A DNA stretch of 64,000 nt from Adiantum capillus-veneris (GCA_014529385.2 CM043964.1:1900997-1964996), one strand, 5' to 3'; positions 35,218 through 47,060 are shown, counted from the first letter of the stretch. Numbers and translations: made by a program. The notes: generated by a model from the letters alone, not told the origin.

Positions 35218-37407
35218 CTATCCTTGGTCCATGTTGGTGCACAGGCTTTCGTTTTCAAATCCCTCCCCTTTGCTTGATATATTGTCCATCTTCTGCAAAG
35301 CCTTGCTAGCAAGCTGGTCTTCCTCTTCTCTTGTGTCTTCCATGCTCTTTGCATTCCTCTTACTCTGATGAGGCCTGAAAAACACACTACACCTTCTAAC
35401 CTTTACTGCCCAATGCTGTCGATTGATTGCTTTGGTGCCTATTTCATCCAGGGTTAAAGATGTACTCACATTTGTAACACAATTTTCTTGACTTACCTCC
35501 CCCACTGGGGTAGCATCTTTTGATTCTTTAACCTCTTGTTCCACTGATTCAGTCCTTTGAACAAACTTCTCGCTTGATCTTTCTTTTGTTACCTTTATCT
35601 TGACCTCTTTTGCAAGACCCATGATACTTGGTGTGCTGGTACCAATTGGCAGTGGGCGTAAGATGAGTGTAAGTGGTGATTGTGGCGGTGGTTGCATCGG
35701 CGGCTGTAGGAATTGAACTGGTGGGGCTAGCTGTGGTTGCACGGTTGGTGGTGGGACTTGAACATGTGAGATTGGTTGCTTGGGTGGTGGTGGTCTTGCC
35801 CTTGGCGGAGAGATCTGATTCTGTCTCCCCCCTCTATTGAAATTATGCCTCCTTGGGTGTGGGTAGTAGTACATACCATGGCCATCTTCCCCGCAATTGT
35901 AGCAGTGGTACTCTTGGTTCTCCCTTTGTTGTCCTCTTCCTTGTTCTAGATTTCTGACAAGTGCATGCCCTTGCTGCACCAAATGCACAGATAAACTCTC
36001 TAGTTGGGTAGTGATGCAACTTAAAGGTTTTGTTGCTCCTCTGATGCCTCTTGTGGTTGGGCTCTATGACTGGTTGTTGCAGTCACTAGGGTTGGTCGGA
36101 TCGAGCTTGTTTCCTCTGACTCATTTACTCTTGCTTGCATGCGCAACTTCTTCTCTTTAAGGTGGGCTACTTCTACTGCCAACTCATATGTTGTAGGAAA
36201 CATTCCCTTTATCTTCTCTCTAAGCGGCGACCACAGGCTAGCAATGAAACGGTCCTTCTTTAGGAAATTAGGCGCTCCTTCACCTTCCTCCAGTGAGGCA
36301 ACCCATCTCTCCCATAAGTCCACAAATTTGGACTCGTAGGTGGCATACTCTAGCACTTCAATTCCATCAGTAGCTGCCATAGCTTCTCCGAGGTTGTGCC
36401 CCCACCAAACCTCTTTACAAAGGCATCCCTTAACACATCCCATGCATTCTTGGTAGCCTGGGGCAATGCATTATACCAGGACTTGGCCTCTACCTTCATT
36501 AGTAGAGGAAAAATTCGAAGTCGTAAAGCATCATCATCTTTGTTGGAAACGACACAAGCAATGTCGAAATCATCCAAAAAGTCGGTGGTGAGATCTTCTT
36601 CCTTCTTTCCACTGAACGTGGGGAAAGAAACACTTGACATGGTAGTGACTTAGAAAATTACAAACTTTTTTTTTTAATACTAACAATAGTAGCGGCTCAT
36701 AGCGGCTTTTTACAGAGTTGAATGGATAGATTAAAACAAGATAAAGAATGGATCACAAAGCTAGAACAGAATAAAGATACTTACATCAAACGAGTGGTAG
36801 TAGTCCAAGAGGGGCAAGATGATGGGACGTGGAGATCTCAGGATTTCATCAAGCATCTCGGCTCCGAATAAGAAAACAATCTTTTGCTGGTAGAATATCT
36901 TCTTATCAATATACACGTTTACATGCATGTGTTGCATGAAACGGAAAGGAAATTCTTATGCCCTATTGTTATTATCCATGTCGGGTGTAGGGCAAGGATC
37001 ATGACCACTAGGGTTGCGTACCTCAGGTGTTGACGAGGTGACACCTTCACCACATGCTTCTACCTCTTGTAGTAGTCCGCACAATCCTCCACATTAGGTT
37101 CAAAACAGACTGGGTGAGAAGAGTCTACCTCAATTGGCTTTCCATTCTGCATGTGGCAACGATGCTTGGGTGTTCGAACTTCATTTGAACTCTCCAGGCC
37201 TAGAGAGAGTGTAGGCCAACTTGCGTCCACCAAATGCTTCAGGCTTTCGGACTTAGAATTTGTGGTTGATGTAGTTGACGACTCCTCTCGAAGCATTAGA
37301 GGGAAAACACTTGGTGCTATAGAAAATCTGACTCTCGTGAGAGTGCCGCAGTTTTTTTCAAAAGCAAAACTCAACGTTATTTCTTCACTTCCTTTGTCGG
37401 CACTCAT
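35218..37407 (-). pseudogene. gag of the large element (frameshifted)
   Basis: The core starts at 36640 with 'FPTFSGKKEEDLTTDFLDDF' and 'AKSWYNALPQATKNAWDVL', the usual Ty3/gypsy capsid pattern. It continues in another frame (36443-36021) with 'YESKFVDLWERWVASLEEG' and 'LAVEVAHLKEKKLRMQARVN'. In a third frame (35988-35218) come the zinc knuckle 'CYNCGEDGHGMYYYPH' and a Pro/Gln-rich tail. The fourth metal ligand of the knuckle is Tyr instead of Cys, which should weaken zinc binding. An upstream frame (37407-37060, MSADKGSEE...) has no known domain. No protease motif follows. Confidence 0.6.
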
Positions 37408-37485
37408 TTACAGAATGCTGTGGTTGACAGCAGTGATGAATCTTCATAGGCCTCCCACTTGATGCTCTCAATTTGTGGTTAGAAC

Positions 37486-37626
37486 TGTTGAGAGAGAAGG
37501 AGAGAGCACAGAAGTAGAACCCCAAAGTGTGTAGAATACACACACGAGATGATGTATATATAGAGGGGACCTGGGTGCCATATATAGAGAAGCCATATAT
37601 TGAGTAGCTTCACATATAAGCTCACA
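37486..37626 (-). repeat. Left LTR of the TRIM-like element
   Basis: 141 bp, TGTTGAGAGAG...AAGCTCACA. On its right, 'cccccgctcaaat' is the minus-strand purine-rich tract (gagcggggg) expected next to a 3' LTR. Confidence 0.85.
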
Positions 37627-37980
37627 CCCCCGCTCAAATAAGGGTCCCTAACTGTGGATGAAAAAACCCTTGGGGGATCAAGGGAAAAACCCACAGCTCT
37701 ATATACACCCACCGTTATATTATAAAAATCATTGAATATACAAATGTTTACGAGGAGCTACATCACTCCTTTTACAATGAATGTTTTATGAGGAGTTACA
37801 TTACTCCTATCCTATCAAATACAATAATGAATACAAAGGTTCAATAAAGAGGTGTAAAAGCTATCGATTAGCTTGTAATCAAAAGTGTCTCCGTGAATCA
37901 GCTGTGTAGCTTGTCATCAATATCGCATCACCAAAACATGTCTTCATGTTGTCATCAATATGGCATCACCAAACATATCT

Positions 37981-38208
37981 TCATAAATCTTTTATTGTCA
38001 CCAAGTTTGTCTTCATAAAATCAATTCTTTGATCAATCCTACATAGATCATAGACTCCAAAAAAAAACATGTCATGAAAATTATTAGCATCGTTAATGAA
38101 ATAATTACGTTCACAATGCCATAAGAGATGGTTCGCGACGCCACTCTTTTGACGACATATATACGCACGACAACATATGGTACATAAAGTATAAACGTAA
38201 AAGTACAA
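37981..38208 (-). pseudogene. Possible zf-RVT (LINE RT C-terminal zinc finger) fragment
   Basis: A minus-strand frame contains 'ICRQKSGVANHLLWHCERN' and, later, 'FFGVYDL'. The C...H-L-L-x-H-C-E pattern followed by F-G-V recalls the zinc-binding tail of plant non-LTR RTs (zf-RVT). The first Cys pair is incomplete. If real, it is a captured fragment inside the TRIM-like element. Confidence 0.25.
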
Positions 38209-38329
38209 AATGTGTGATTACGTGATACAAATGATATGTGTATATACTACATAAAATAACATTTATCAATGTAGTGATCAATGAATACCATCAAAGTATT
38301 AACAAAATATCATCATTATATCAATAAAA

Positions 38330-38760
38330 ATGAATAAATGATCATGGTATCAACGAAAAGCATCATGATATCACCGAGAATAATCATTGTATCAACGAAA
38401 CAACATCATGGTATCACCGAGAATAACCATGGTATCAACGAAACATCATCATGGCATCACCGAGAATAACCATGGTATCAACGAAACAACATCATGGTAT
38501 CACCGAGAATAACCATGGTATCAACAAAACATCATCATGGTATCAACAAAAATCACCATGGAATCAACGAAATATCATCATGGAATCACCGAGAATAACC
38601 ATGGTATCAACGAAATATCATCATGGCACCACCGAGAATAACCATGGTATCAATGACATATCATCATGGCATCAACGAAAATCACCATGACCAAAGTATT
38701 AACAAAACATCATCATGGTACCATCAAAATCACTATGGTATCAATGAGAAATTATCAATA
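38330..38760. repeat. About 40-bp tandem repeat in the TRIM-like element
   Basis: About ten degenerate copies of a unit made of 'catcatggtatcaccgagaa' and 'taaccatggtatcaacgaaa'. Many copies contain CCATGG. The open frame across it is repetitive (NHGINKT-type) and not taken as a gene. Confidence 0.9.
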
Positions 38761-38934
38761 AAACGACGTAAACTATATCTCTAAAAGAATAATTATACGA
38801 GAATCAATGAACGAGTATATCATATAACAAAAGATCATGTACCAACAGTAGCTTGATAGAATTTGGACGACGGCTCGACTGAATCAGAACGATGTGTAAC
38901 TGGCTTCTGCAGCAAAGTTACGTCAGTAACAAAT

Positions 38935-40018
38935 ATATGATTGATGAAGAAAAATATAATTGAGAAGTTTTCAATTATGAGAAAAATCAAAAGCAAAAAG
39001 TAAAATTTTGATTTTCAAACATATTCGCAGTGATGTAAAATATATGATTGATGAAGAAAAATATAATTGAGAAGTTTTCAATTATGAGAAAAATCAAAAG
39101 CAAAAAGTAAAATTTTGATTTTCAAACATATTCACAGTCCGAGACGATAACCCAAAATCGGTGCAGAATTTAGAGAAACTTTCTTCTGCAAAGTTATAGA
39201 CCACATCGATTCCAATCCCCATCGCGGGTAGTTTCTTCTGCAAAGTTGTAGAACACATCGATTCCGGTCTCTCACGCGGGTAGTTTCTGCAAAATCGTTT
39301 TCAATAAGCAGAAAAATAAAAAACAAAAAACGGAAATTGCTTTTTAGGTATGTACGCAGTCCGCGAACGATAACTCAAAATTCGTGCAGAATTTGAAAAC
39401 ACTTTCTTCTGCAAAGTTGTAGAACACATCGATTCCTGTCTCTCTCCCGGGTAGTTTCTGCAAAATCGTTTTCAATAAGCAAAAAAATCAAAAACAAAAA
39501 GCAAAAATTGCTTTTCAGGTATGTACGCAGTCCGCGAAAGATAACTCAAAATCGGTGCAGAATTTGAAAACACTTCCTTCTGCAAAGTTGTAGACCACAT
39601 CCATTCCGGTCTCTTTCGCGAGTAGTTTCTGCAAAATCGTTTCTAATTAGCAGCAAAATCAAAAACAAAAAGTGGAAGTTGCTTTTCAGGTATGTACGCA
39701 GTCCGCGAATAATAACTCAAAATCGGTGCAGAATTTGAAAACACTTCCTTCTGCAAAGTTGTAGACCACATCGATTCCTGTCTCTCGCGGATAGTTTCTG
39801 CAAAATCGTTTTCAATTAGCAGAAAAATAAAAAACAAAACGCGGAAGCTGTTTTTCAGGTATGTACGCAGTCTGCGAACGATAACTCAAAATCGGTGCAG
39901 AATTTGAAGAAAATTCCTTCTGCAAAGTTGTAGACCACATCAATACCGATCCCTCTAGAGGGTTGTTTCTGCAAAATCGATTTTGATCAGGAGAAAAATC
40001 AAAAACAAAAAACGTACT
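38935..40018. repeat. Satellite-like tandem repeats next to the primer site
   Basis: A roughly 105-bp unit ('atgattgatgaagaaaaata' ... 'caaacatattcgcag') occurs twice (about 38935-39136). Then a unit of about 166-172 bp starting 'agtccgcgaacgataactca' occurs five times (starts at about 39137, 39359, 39531, 39703 and 39869). The last unit runs into the primer-binding site at 40018-40030. The unit's 'tctgcaaaatcg...' part matches the sequence next to that site, so the array probably grew from it. Confidence 0.85.
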
Positions 40019-40030
40019 GCTCTGATACCA
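40018..40030 (-). promoter_or_regulatory. Primer-binding site (initiator tRNA-Met), TRIM-like element
   Basis: Minus strand TGGTATCAGAGCA directly abuts the LTR at 40031. The same site recurs at 40207-40219 next to the outermost LTR. Confidence 0.85.
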
Positions 40031-40172
40031 TGTTGAGAGAGAAGGAGAGAGCACAGAAGTAGAACCCCAAAGTGTGTAGAATACACACATGAGATGATGT
40101 ATATATAGAGGGGACCTGGGTGCCATATATAGAGAAGCCATATATTGAGTAGCTTCACATATAAGCTCAACA
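40031..40172 (-). repeat. Middle (extra) LTR of the TRIM-like element
   Basis: 142 bp, TGTTGAG...GCTCAACA, apparently identical to the outermost right LTR. The LTR-47 bp-LTR arrangement suggests unequal recombination. Confidence 0.85.
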
Positions 40173-40219
40173 ATGATCAGGAGAAAAATCGAAAACAAAA
40201 ACGTACTGCTCTGATACCA

Positions 40220-40361
40220 TGTTGAGAGAGAAGGAGAGAGCACAGAAGTAGAACCCCAAAGTGTGTAGAATACACACATGAGATGATGTATATATAGAGG
40301 GGACCTGGGTGCCATATATAGAGAAGCCATATATTGAGTAGCTTCACATATAAGCTCAACA
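40220..40361 (-). repeat. Right LTR of the TRIM-like element
   Basis: 142 bp ending ..GCTCAACA, followed at once by the AGAAC duplication. Confidence 0.85.
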
Positions 40362-40448
40362 AGAACCAGCAACACGAGATGGGGATCTTACCTCTTGAAT
40401 ACTCATGACACTACAGCTTGGCAGTAGTACTTCAATGAAGGCGGGTAG

Positions 40449-41608
40449 TGTAATAGGACTAGTCTTTAAAGTTCCTAAAGTCGAAAAGAATGTAGCAGGG
40501 CATATCTTTCGTTAGTACGATTTGAAAGATTGTTGAATAGTCTATTAAATAGAGCTTATACGAATGAGTTGAGATATTAAGAGAGAACATATATTCTTTT
40601 TTTTTAAAAAAAATAATACACTAAAGATGGATTTGATAAAGATTAATGAATAACAGATAGTCTGTTTATGAAGAGTAAAATTGAGATTTTTATTAATATC
40701 AATGTTTTATATTTATGTGTTTTAGCTTAAAATGCATGGGTAGGCTTAAAATAAGTTGTAAAAGTAGTGGAAATCCAAAAATAGAGGTTTTATGAGTCGC
40801 GACCTAAAAGTTGCGTTTTTAGCCAAACAGAGACGTTTTTCACAATTCTGTCCGCGTTGCCTTGTAGACCAGACCTATTCCCGTCGTTTTGAGTACCTGG
40901 ATTGCTCTGTTCTGAGTTCGTTTGCAAAAGTTATGATGAAAACAAACAGAAGGCAGCAGCAGTGTAGTGTACACAGGGACAGACAGACATACAACCTCAT
41001 ACAGTTCTCCCTGCTATCAACCAAGAAGTGGATTGTTTCTTCATGATAGAGTATGAAAATTGAGATTATGAAGGTATATAATTATGTTTTTTTACTTTGA
41101 TTATCATGTTGAATTGGTTGCACGAGTATGTTCTTTTGGCTATTTTGTAGGCGATGCAGAAATCAATGTGTGAAACAGGATCTGTGCAAAGTGTCATGAT
41201 AAAAATCTAACCTTTACGGATCGCTTAGCGATCACGTTCTTATATTATTCTCGCAGGTATACTCGGTACGAAAATCGTGTAGGCTTTTCGAGGAAAAGAA
41301 GGATAAAAGCACGACGGGTGGTGCGTTTGGGGATCATTCACCGATCTCTTCTTCTACGAGTGCGAGTGCGAGTGCGAGTGAGAGTGAGAGTGAGAGTGCG
41401 AGTGCGAGTGCGAGTGCGAGTGCGAGTGAGACGCTGCATGCAAGCGAACTGAAGCTCGGGGGTGGTCGGGAGGTTCGAGCTCCGTACAACGGAGTGCGTC
41501 CATATATTTTTCTCCTCTGTTGTATCTAAACTCTACAAAGATTCATCAATACAAAGATCTCTTTCTCTATCTTTTTCTATCGATCTCTATTATTCGGTTC
41601 CCGTGACA
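40449..41608 (+). repeat. 5' LTR of the plus-strand gypsy
   Basis: 1160 bp. It contains a (GAGTGC/GAGTGA)n hexamer array at about 41360-41430, an 'ATCGCTtAGCGAT' palindrome near 41220, and a near-palindromic poly-T/poly-A stretch near 40590-40615. A short open frame at 40792-41046 recurs in the 3' LTR and is not a gene. Confidence 0.9.
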
Positions 41609-41610
41609 AT

Positions 41611-41622
41611 TGGTATCAGAGC
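41611..41622 (+). promoter_or_regulatory. Primer-binding site (initiator tRNA-Met)
   Basis: TGGTATCAGAGC begins two bases after the LTR end at 41608. This is the standard plant LTR-element primer site. Confidence 0.9.
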
Positions 41623-41640
41623 AAGCGGTTGATTCTGGAC

Positions 41641-44600
41641 ATGGAAGGATTCGAGAGGAGGATGAAGGAGCAAGAAGACCTGATTCGGCGACTATGAGAA
41701 GATCTGAAAATTGCAAATCTGGAGCATGCTGAGGTTCTGCGGGGCAAAGCAGCACGAGATCTTGATATCTATGTAGACCTTGATGGCCAACATGAAGGTG
41801 AAAACCATGCTAATCCACCTGGAAACAATAAGCATCGTGGCGGCGCTGGGGTACCGCCAAAAGAAACGATGACGATATGGGAGAAGCGACAACCAAATCA
41901 TTCTTAACGAAGGCTAAGCTTAAAGAGTTTGATGGAATAAGAAAGATATGCGAAGATTTAGAAGCGTGGATTGAAGAACTCATAGATTTGGATTATACTT
42001 TCAATATCGAGAATACGACCATGAGACTTTTGAATGCTCGAGCAAGGTGACCGATAAGACAATACGTACCAAGATGACTCAATTGGAGACTTTTGGCGAT
42101 GCGTACGATAAAGGTAAGTCATCTACCTCTTCTTTGTGATGTTTTATGTCTTTGATACGTCCTTTGAAAGCTTCTGTGAGATCGAATTTATGCGTAGAAG
42201 TTGAGATTAAAATTTGAATTTCTTAATTGATTTGGATAGTATTCATTGCTTCTTATCGTCTAAATTGATTGAGAAATTAAATCGAGAAGTTAAAAGACTT
42301 GTGGACTTAACTAGTGGTAATAATAGTTTCACGAAAGAGTTAGTAGAAATTATTATTTTTTCTTTGTAGAGTCGAAATCATAAAGATGATTTCTATAACA
42401 TAAACATTGATATGCATGATGTTATCATTGGTATCAATTAGATCATTGAAAATCATGTTTTGATTGATTGTTAAGAAAGAAAAATATATCTTTAATCATT
42501 TGATGATGATAAGTCACACTCTTTGTGGAAAGAAAGAGATTCTAAATCTAGTTTTGGCAATGGAATTGATAAGGTGGCTTAGATAAGAGTGTGAGACGTT
42601 GCTTGTGTTTGCTTGTGTGAGACGTTGCTTGTGTTTGCTAATGAGATTAAAGAAGAATCTGGGGATAAACATAAAGAGACAAATCGAGAATTTATAGAGG
42701 ATCTCTTACATGAAGTTAAGGATGTGTTCCGGACGATCTTCCTGGTATACCTCCACGTAGAGCGGTAGACCATGCCATAGATCTATATCCAGGAGCGACA
42801 CCTTATTCCAGATCTCCATACAGGTTCAATATTGATGAGCTTAAAGAGCTCAAGATACAACTTGACGATCTTTTGAAAAAGGGTTTCATTAAACCTAGTA
42901 TATCTCCTTGGGGTAGTCCTGTGTTATTCCAAAAGAAAAAGGATGGTACATATAGGTTATGCATCGACTAAAGGGGATTAAACAAAAAAAGACCATTAAG
43001 AACAAATATCCTCTTCCTCACATAGATGAACTGCTTAGTCATTTGAGTGGTGCCACAATATTTTCAAAGATTGACCTTCGTTCTGGCTACCATCAAATCC
43101 GTATCAAGGCCGAGGACATTCCAAAGATTTCTTTTCGTACACGTTATGGACATTATGAATTTAGAGTTCTTGCTTTTGGTTTAACTAATCCACCAACAAC
43201 TTTCATGTGCTTAATGAATAATATTTTTCACCCGTATCTTGAGGACTTCATTCTGGTATTCTTGGATAATATTTTGTGTATTCTACGAATGAAGAAGATC
43301 ATGCATTGCACTTAAAGAAAATATTTGAGGTTTTGCGTGAACATAAATTGTATGCCAAAGCAAGTAAGTATTCTTTTGCAAAGGATCAGATTGTGTAATT
43401 GGGAAGAGTGATTTCTAAAGAGGGGATTCACATTGATCTTGATAAAGTTAAGACTATGTTAGTAAGAGATGTAAGAAGCTTTATGGGTCTAGCACAATAT
43501 GAGAGAGCACACATTAAAGATTTCTCTAAGATAGCAAGTCCTTTGACCGAATTGACCAAGAAAGACAAGGGTTTTGTGTGGACTTCTACCTGTGAGACTG
43601 CTTTTGAGACCTTGAAGGCTAAAATAGCAGAAAATTGTGTTTTGAAAGTTCCTGAGATGGGCAAACCGTTTATTGTGTCATGTGATGCTAGTGGTGAACA
43701 ACTAGGGTGTGTTTTGACACAAGAAGGAAGAGTGGTTGCATATGAGTCTAGGAAATTAAGACGACATGAATTGAACTATGCAACACATGATCTAGAATTG
43801 CTTGCTGTTGTTCATGCATTGAAACATTGGCGTCATCTTTTGCTTGGTGTCAAATTTTAATTGCGTACTGATCATCAAAGTTTGAAGTATATTTTCACGC
43901 AGCCATTGTTAAACAACAGACAAAGAAGATGGATTGAATTGCGGGCTGAGTATGACTTTGATTTGAAGTATTTGTGTGAAAAAGAAAATAAAGTTGCACA
44001 TGCATTGAGTCGTAGGCCCATGTGTAATTTGTTTACTGTTGTGCGATCCAATTTGATTGATGAGATACATACTGAAGTTAAAAATGATTCCTTTTATATG
44101 CCTATTTTGAAATTCTTGCGTGAGAATATTGGTGAGATGTATGAAAATAGATATCACTTGTATAAGGGAAATCTGTATTGTTATGACCGCTTGTGTATTC
44201 CTGCAAATTCTTCTTTTAAGAGTCAAATTCTGCATGAGTGTCATAATTCACCTTTTTTCTGGTCATCCTGGATTAAATAAGACATATGAAAATAATAAAA
44301 AACCTTATTCTTTTGGCCACGTATGAAATTGGATGTTAAGAATTATGTGTGTGAGTGCTTTCAATGTCAACAAGTTAAGATTGAGCATAAGAGGATGCCT
44401 GGTGACCTTCAACCCTTAGACATTCCTTTACAGAAGTGGGAGTGTATATCCATGGACTTTATCATTAGACTTCCTACTACTCGTGGAGGGTATGATTCGA
44501 TCTTTCTGGTGGTAGATAGACTCACAACACAAGCTCACTTCTTTCCTGTAAAAATAATTTATACTGCATTGACCATTGCATACTTGTTTATGAAAGAGAT

Positions 44601-45480
44601 ATTTCGTTTGCATGGCATGCCCAAGAGCATAGTGTCTAACAGAGATTCTAAGTTCACTTCTCATTTCTGGAGAGCGACTTTTGACTCTATAGGTACCCAG
44701 TTATGCATGTCTAATGCTTTCCATCCTCAAAACGATGCGGAAACGGAGAGGGTGAATCGTATTTTAGAAGATATGTTACGAATGTATGTCAATGAAAACC
44801 AATCTAATTGGAATGAATATCTGCCTTTGGTGGTTGAATTTGCATATAACAGTTCATATCATTCATCTATTAGGATGACTCCGTTTGAGACAATGTATGG
44901 CTATAACTATCCTACACCTATTCATTTTCTTAATTCGAGGAATAAGGTAGAACTGACATGTGAGATGCTTGAGAAAATGGATAGCGAGTTGGCCAAAATC
45001 AGGGGGAATATTAGAGAATCTCAAAAGAGACATAAACTGTATTATGACAAGAAACATCGTGTTGTGGAGTATGAAACTGGTGATATGGTTTTTTAAAGGT
45101 TATTCCTGAGAAGTCTCGTTTGATTCTTGGAAATGATAGAAGATTGTCTCCACGATTTGTTGGTCCATTTAAAATTTTGAAGCGCATTGGTTCATTAGGT
45201 TACAAATTGGAATTGCCTTCTCATGTTAAAGTGCATCATGTATTCTATGTGAGTTTATTGAAAAAGTATGTTCCTAATGTGCATCATGTTTTAGAGGACA
45301 ACTCTAAGTTGAAAGATGACGGACCATTGACTATAGAACCAGACTTAGTACTAGATAGGCGTTTTAAACATCTGAGAAATAGAGACATTGTGGAAGTTTT
45401 GGTTAAGTGGCAGAACTATCCAGTAGAGGATGCATCATGGATTGATCTTAGTGTTTTGCAAACAGAATTTTTCTCTCTTT
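41641..45480 (+). pseudogene. gag-pol of the plus-strand gypsy, multiply broken
   Basis: The start 'MEGFERRMKEQEDLIRRL' is followed by TGA. A gag-like 'TKAKLKEFDGIRKICEDLEAW' lies in another frame. RT begins near 42735 ('[15 protein letters not shown]', '[19 protein letters not shown]'), then TAA where Tyr is expected, then a frameshift. The RT catalytic motif reads F-L-D-N instead of F-L-D-D. RNase H ('VSCDASGEQLGCVL', 'HDLELLAVVHALKHWRHLL') ends in TAA at 43858 before 'LRTDHQSLKYIF'. The integrase keeps its zinc region and all three acidic residues (SMDFI, SNRDSKF, AETERVN), with frameshifts before and after. A chromodomain-like end ('VLVKWQNYPVEDASWIDL') closes it at 45480. At least six lesions are visible. 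Confidence 0.8.
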
Positions 45481-45510
45481 AAACCAACTCTGAGGACAGA
45501 GTTAATTTTG

Positions 45511-45522
45511 ATAAGGGGAGAA
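45511..45522 (+). promoter_or_regulatory. Polypurine tract
   Basis: 'ataaggggagaa' directly abuts the 3' LTR start at 45523. Confidence 0.8.
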
Positions 45523-46682
45523 TGTAATAGGACTAGTCTTTAAAGTTCTTAAAGTCGAAAAGAATGTAGCAGGGCATATCTTTCGTTAGTACGATTTGAA
45601 AGATTGTTGAATAGTCTATTAAATAGAGCTTATACGAATGAGTTGAGATATTAAGAGAGAACATATATTCTTTTTTTTTAAAAAAAATAATACACTAAAG
45701 ATGGATTTGATAAAGATTAATGAATAACAGATAGTCTGTTTATGAAGAGTAAAATTGAGATTTTTATTAATATCAATGTTTTATATTTATGTGTTTTAGC
45801 TTAAAATGCATGGGTAGGCTTAAAATAAGTTGTAAAAGTAGTGGAAATCCAAAAATAGAGGTTTTATGAGTCGCGACCTAAAAGTTGCGTTTTTAGCCAA
45901 ACAGAGACGTTTTTCACAATTCTGTCCGCGTTGCCTTGTAGACCAGACCTATTCCCGTCGTTTTGAGTACCTGGATTGCTCTGTTCTGAGTTCGTTTGCA
46001 AAAGTTATGATGAAAACAAACAGAAGGCAGCAGCAGTGTAGTGTACACAGGGACAGACAGACATACAACCTCATACAGTTCTCCCTGCTATCAACCAAGA
46101 AGTGGATTGTTTCTTCATGATAGAGTATGAAAATTGAGATTATGAAGGTATATAATTATGTTTTTTTACTTTGATTATCATGTTGAATTGGTTGCACGAG
46201 TATGTTCTTTTGGCTATTTTGTAGGCGATGCAGAAATCAATGTGTGAAACAGGATCTGTGCAAAGTGTCATGATAAAAATCTAACCTTTACGGATCGCTT
46301 AGCGATCACGTTCTTATATTATTCTCGCAGGTATACTCGGTACGAAAATCGTGTAGGCTTTTCGAGGAAAAGAAGGATAAAAGCACGACGGGTGGTGCGT
46401 TTGGGGATCATTCACCGATCTCTTCTTCTACGAGTGCGAGTGCGAGTGCGAGTGAGAGTGAGAGTGAGAGTGCGAGTGCGAGTGCGAGTGCGAGTGCGAG
46501 TGAGACGCTGCATGCAAGCGAACTGAAGCTCGGGGGTGGTCGGGAGGTTCGAGCTCCGTACAACGGAGTGCGTCCATATATTTTTCTCCTCTGTTGTATC
46601 TAAACTCTACAAAGATTCATCAATACAAAGATCTCTTTCTCTATCTTTTTCTATCGATCTCTATTATTCGGTTCCCGTGACA
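45523..46682 (+). repeat. 3' LTR of the plus-strand gypsy
   Basis: 1160 bp, almost identical to 40449-41608, including the hexamer array (46433-46503). It is followed by the target duplication GGTAG. Confidence 0.9.
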
Positions 46683-46803
46683 GGTAGTGCCTCCTTAGTC
46701 TCCTCCTCTTCCATCCTCAAGTTAGAGAATTCCTTCAGCCATTCGTCCATGATTGATGGTGTGCGTCACTTTCAGCATTGTAAACTGAAGGTTTCTTAGA
46801 GGC

Positions 46804-46825
46804 TCTCCTCAGTGAGGGCACCAAA
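46804..46825 (-). promoter_or_regulatory. Candidate primer-binding site of the large element
   Basis: On the minus strand, TTTGGTGCCCTCACTGAGG starts right after the LTR end. TGG plus a GC-rich stretch is what a tRNA 3' end would pair with, but I cannot name the tRNA. Confidence 0.4.
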
Positions 46826-46919
46826 TGACGGGAGAAAAGCGACACCCGACCCTGACGAACTCTAAAATGCGAGGAGCCAATGGCACGCCTCGAGCCGGTC
46901 ATGGTAAAGCGAACGGGGG

Positions 46920-47060
46920 TGTCAGGCCAAGGGCCAACCAAGGGGTCATGGACTGAGCCAAGGGACGGCTGCCAGTGGAAAGGGGTCCGAAAGTGGCTAG
47001 GAGCCTATTAAAGGGAGGTTGGGCGGATGTATCGGGACCTGGCAGTCCATTGGTTTGAAA
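46920..47060 (+). repeat. 5' LTR, short-LTR gypsy
   Basis: 141 bp from TGTCAGGCC to ggtttgaaa. TGGTATCAGAGCT follows at 47062-47074 as primer site. Confidence 0.8.

Larger units (their letters stand above)
37486..40361 (-). mobile_element. TRIM-like noncoding LTR element with tandem LTRs
   Basis: The element is bounded by LTR copies of about 142 bp and flanked by a perfect 5-bp duplication, AGAAC (37481-37485 and 40362-40366). An extra LTR at 40031-40172 lies only 47 bp from the right one. Both right-hand LTRs are preceded on the plus strand by 'tgctctgatacca', the complement of the initiator-Met primer site, so the element reads on the minus strand. The interior has tandem repeats and no gag or pol. 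LTR size is typical of TRIMs, but the roughly 2.4-kb interior is longer than usual. The outer LTRs differ at about two positions, so insertion is recent. It lies in the gag leader of the large element. Confidence 0.85.
40449..46682 (+). mobile_element. Ty3/gypsy retrotransposon with near-identical LTRs and a dead pol
   Basis: LTRs 40449-41608 and 45523-46682 (both 1160 bp, TGTAATAGG...CCGTGACA) differ at one position that I noticed (cctaaag against cttaaag). A 5-bp duplication GGTAG lies at 40444-40448 and 46683-46687. The PBS and PPT are canonical. The 3.9-kb interior has a truncated gag-like start, no clear protease, and RT, RNase H, integrase and a chromodomain in several frames. The recent LTR age and the many coding lesions conflict unless the copy was already defective and was moved in trans. 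Confidence 0.9.

Noticed and set aside
38451-38690. Repetitive NHGINKT-type protein
   Set aside because: It is a translation of the 40-bp tandem repeat in a noncoding element.
40792-41046. 84-codon frame repeated at 45866-46120
   Set aside because: It lies inside the two near-identical LTRs of the plus-strand gypsy.
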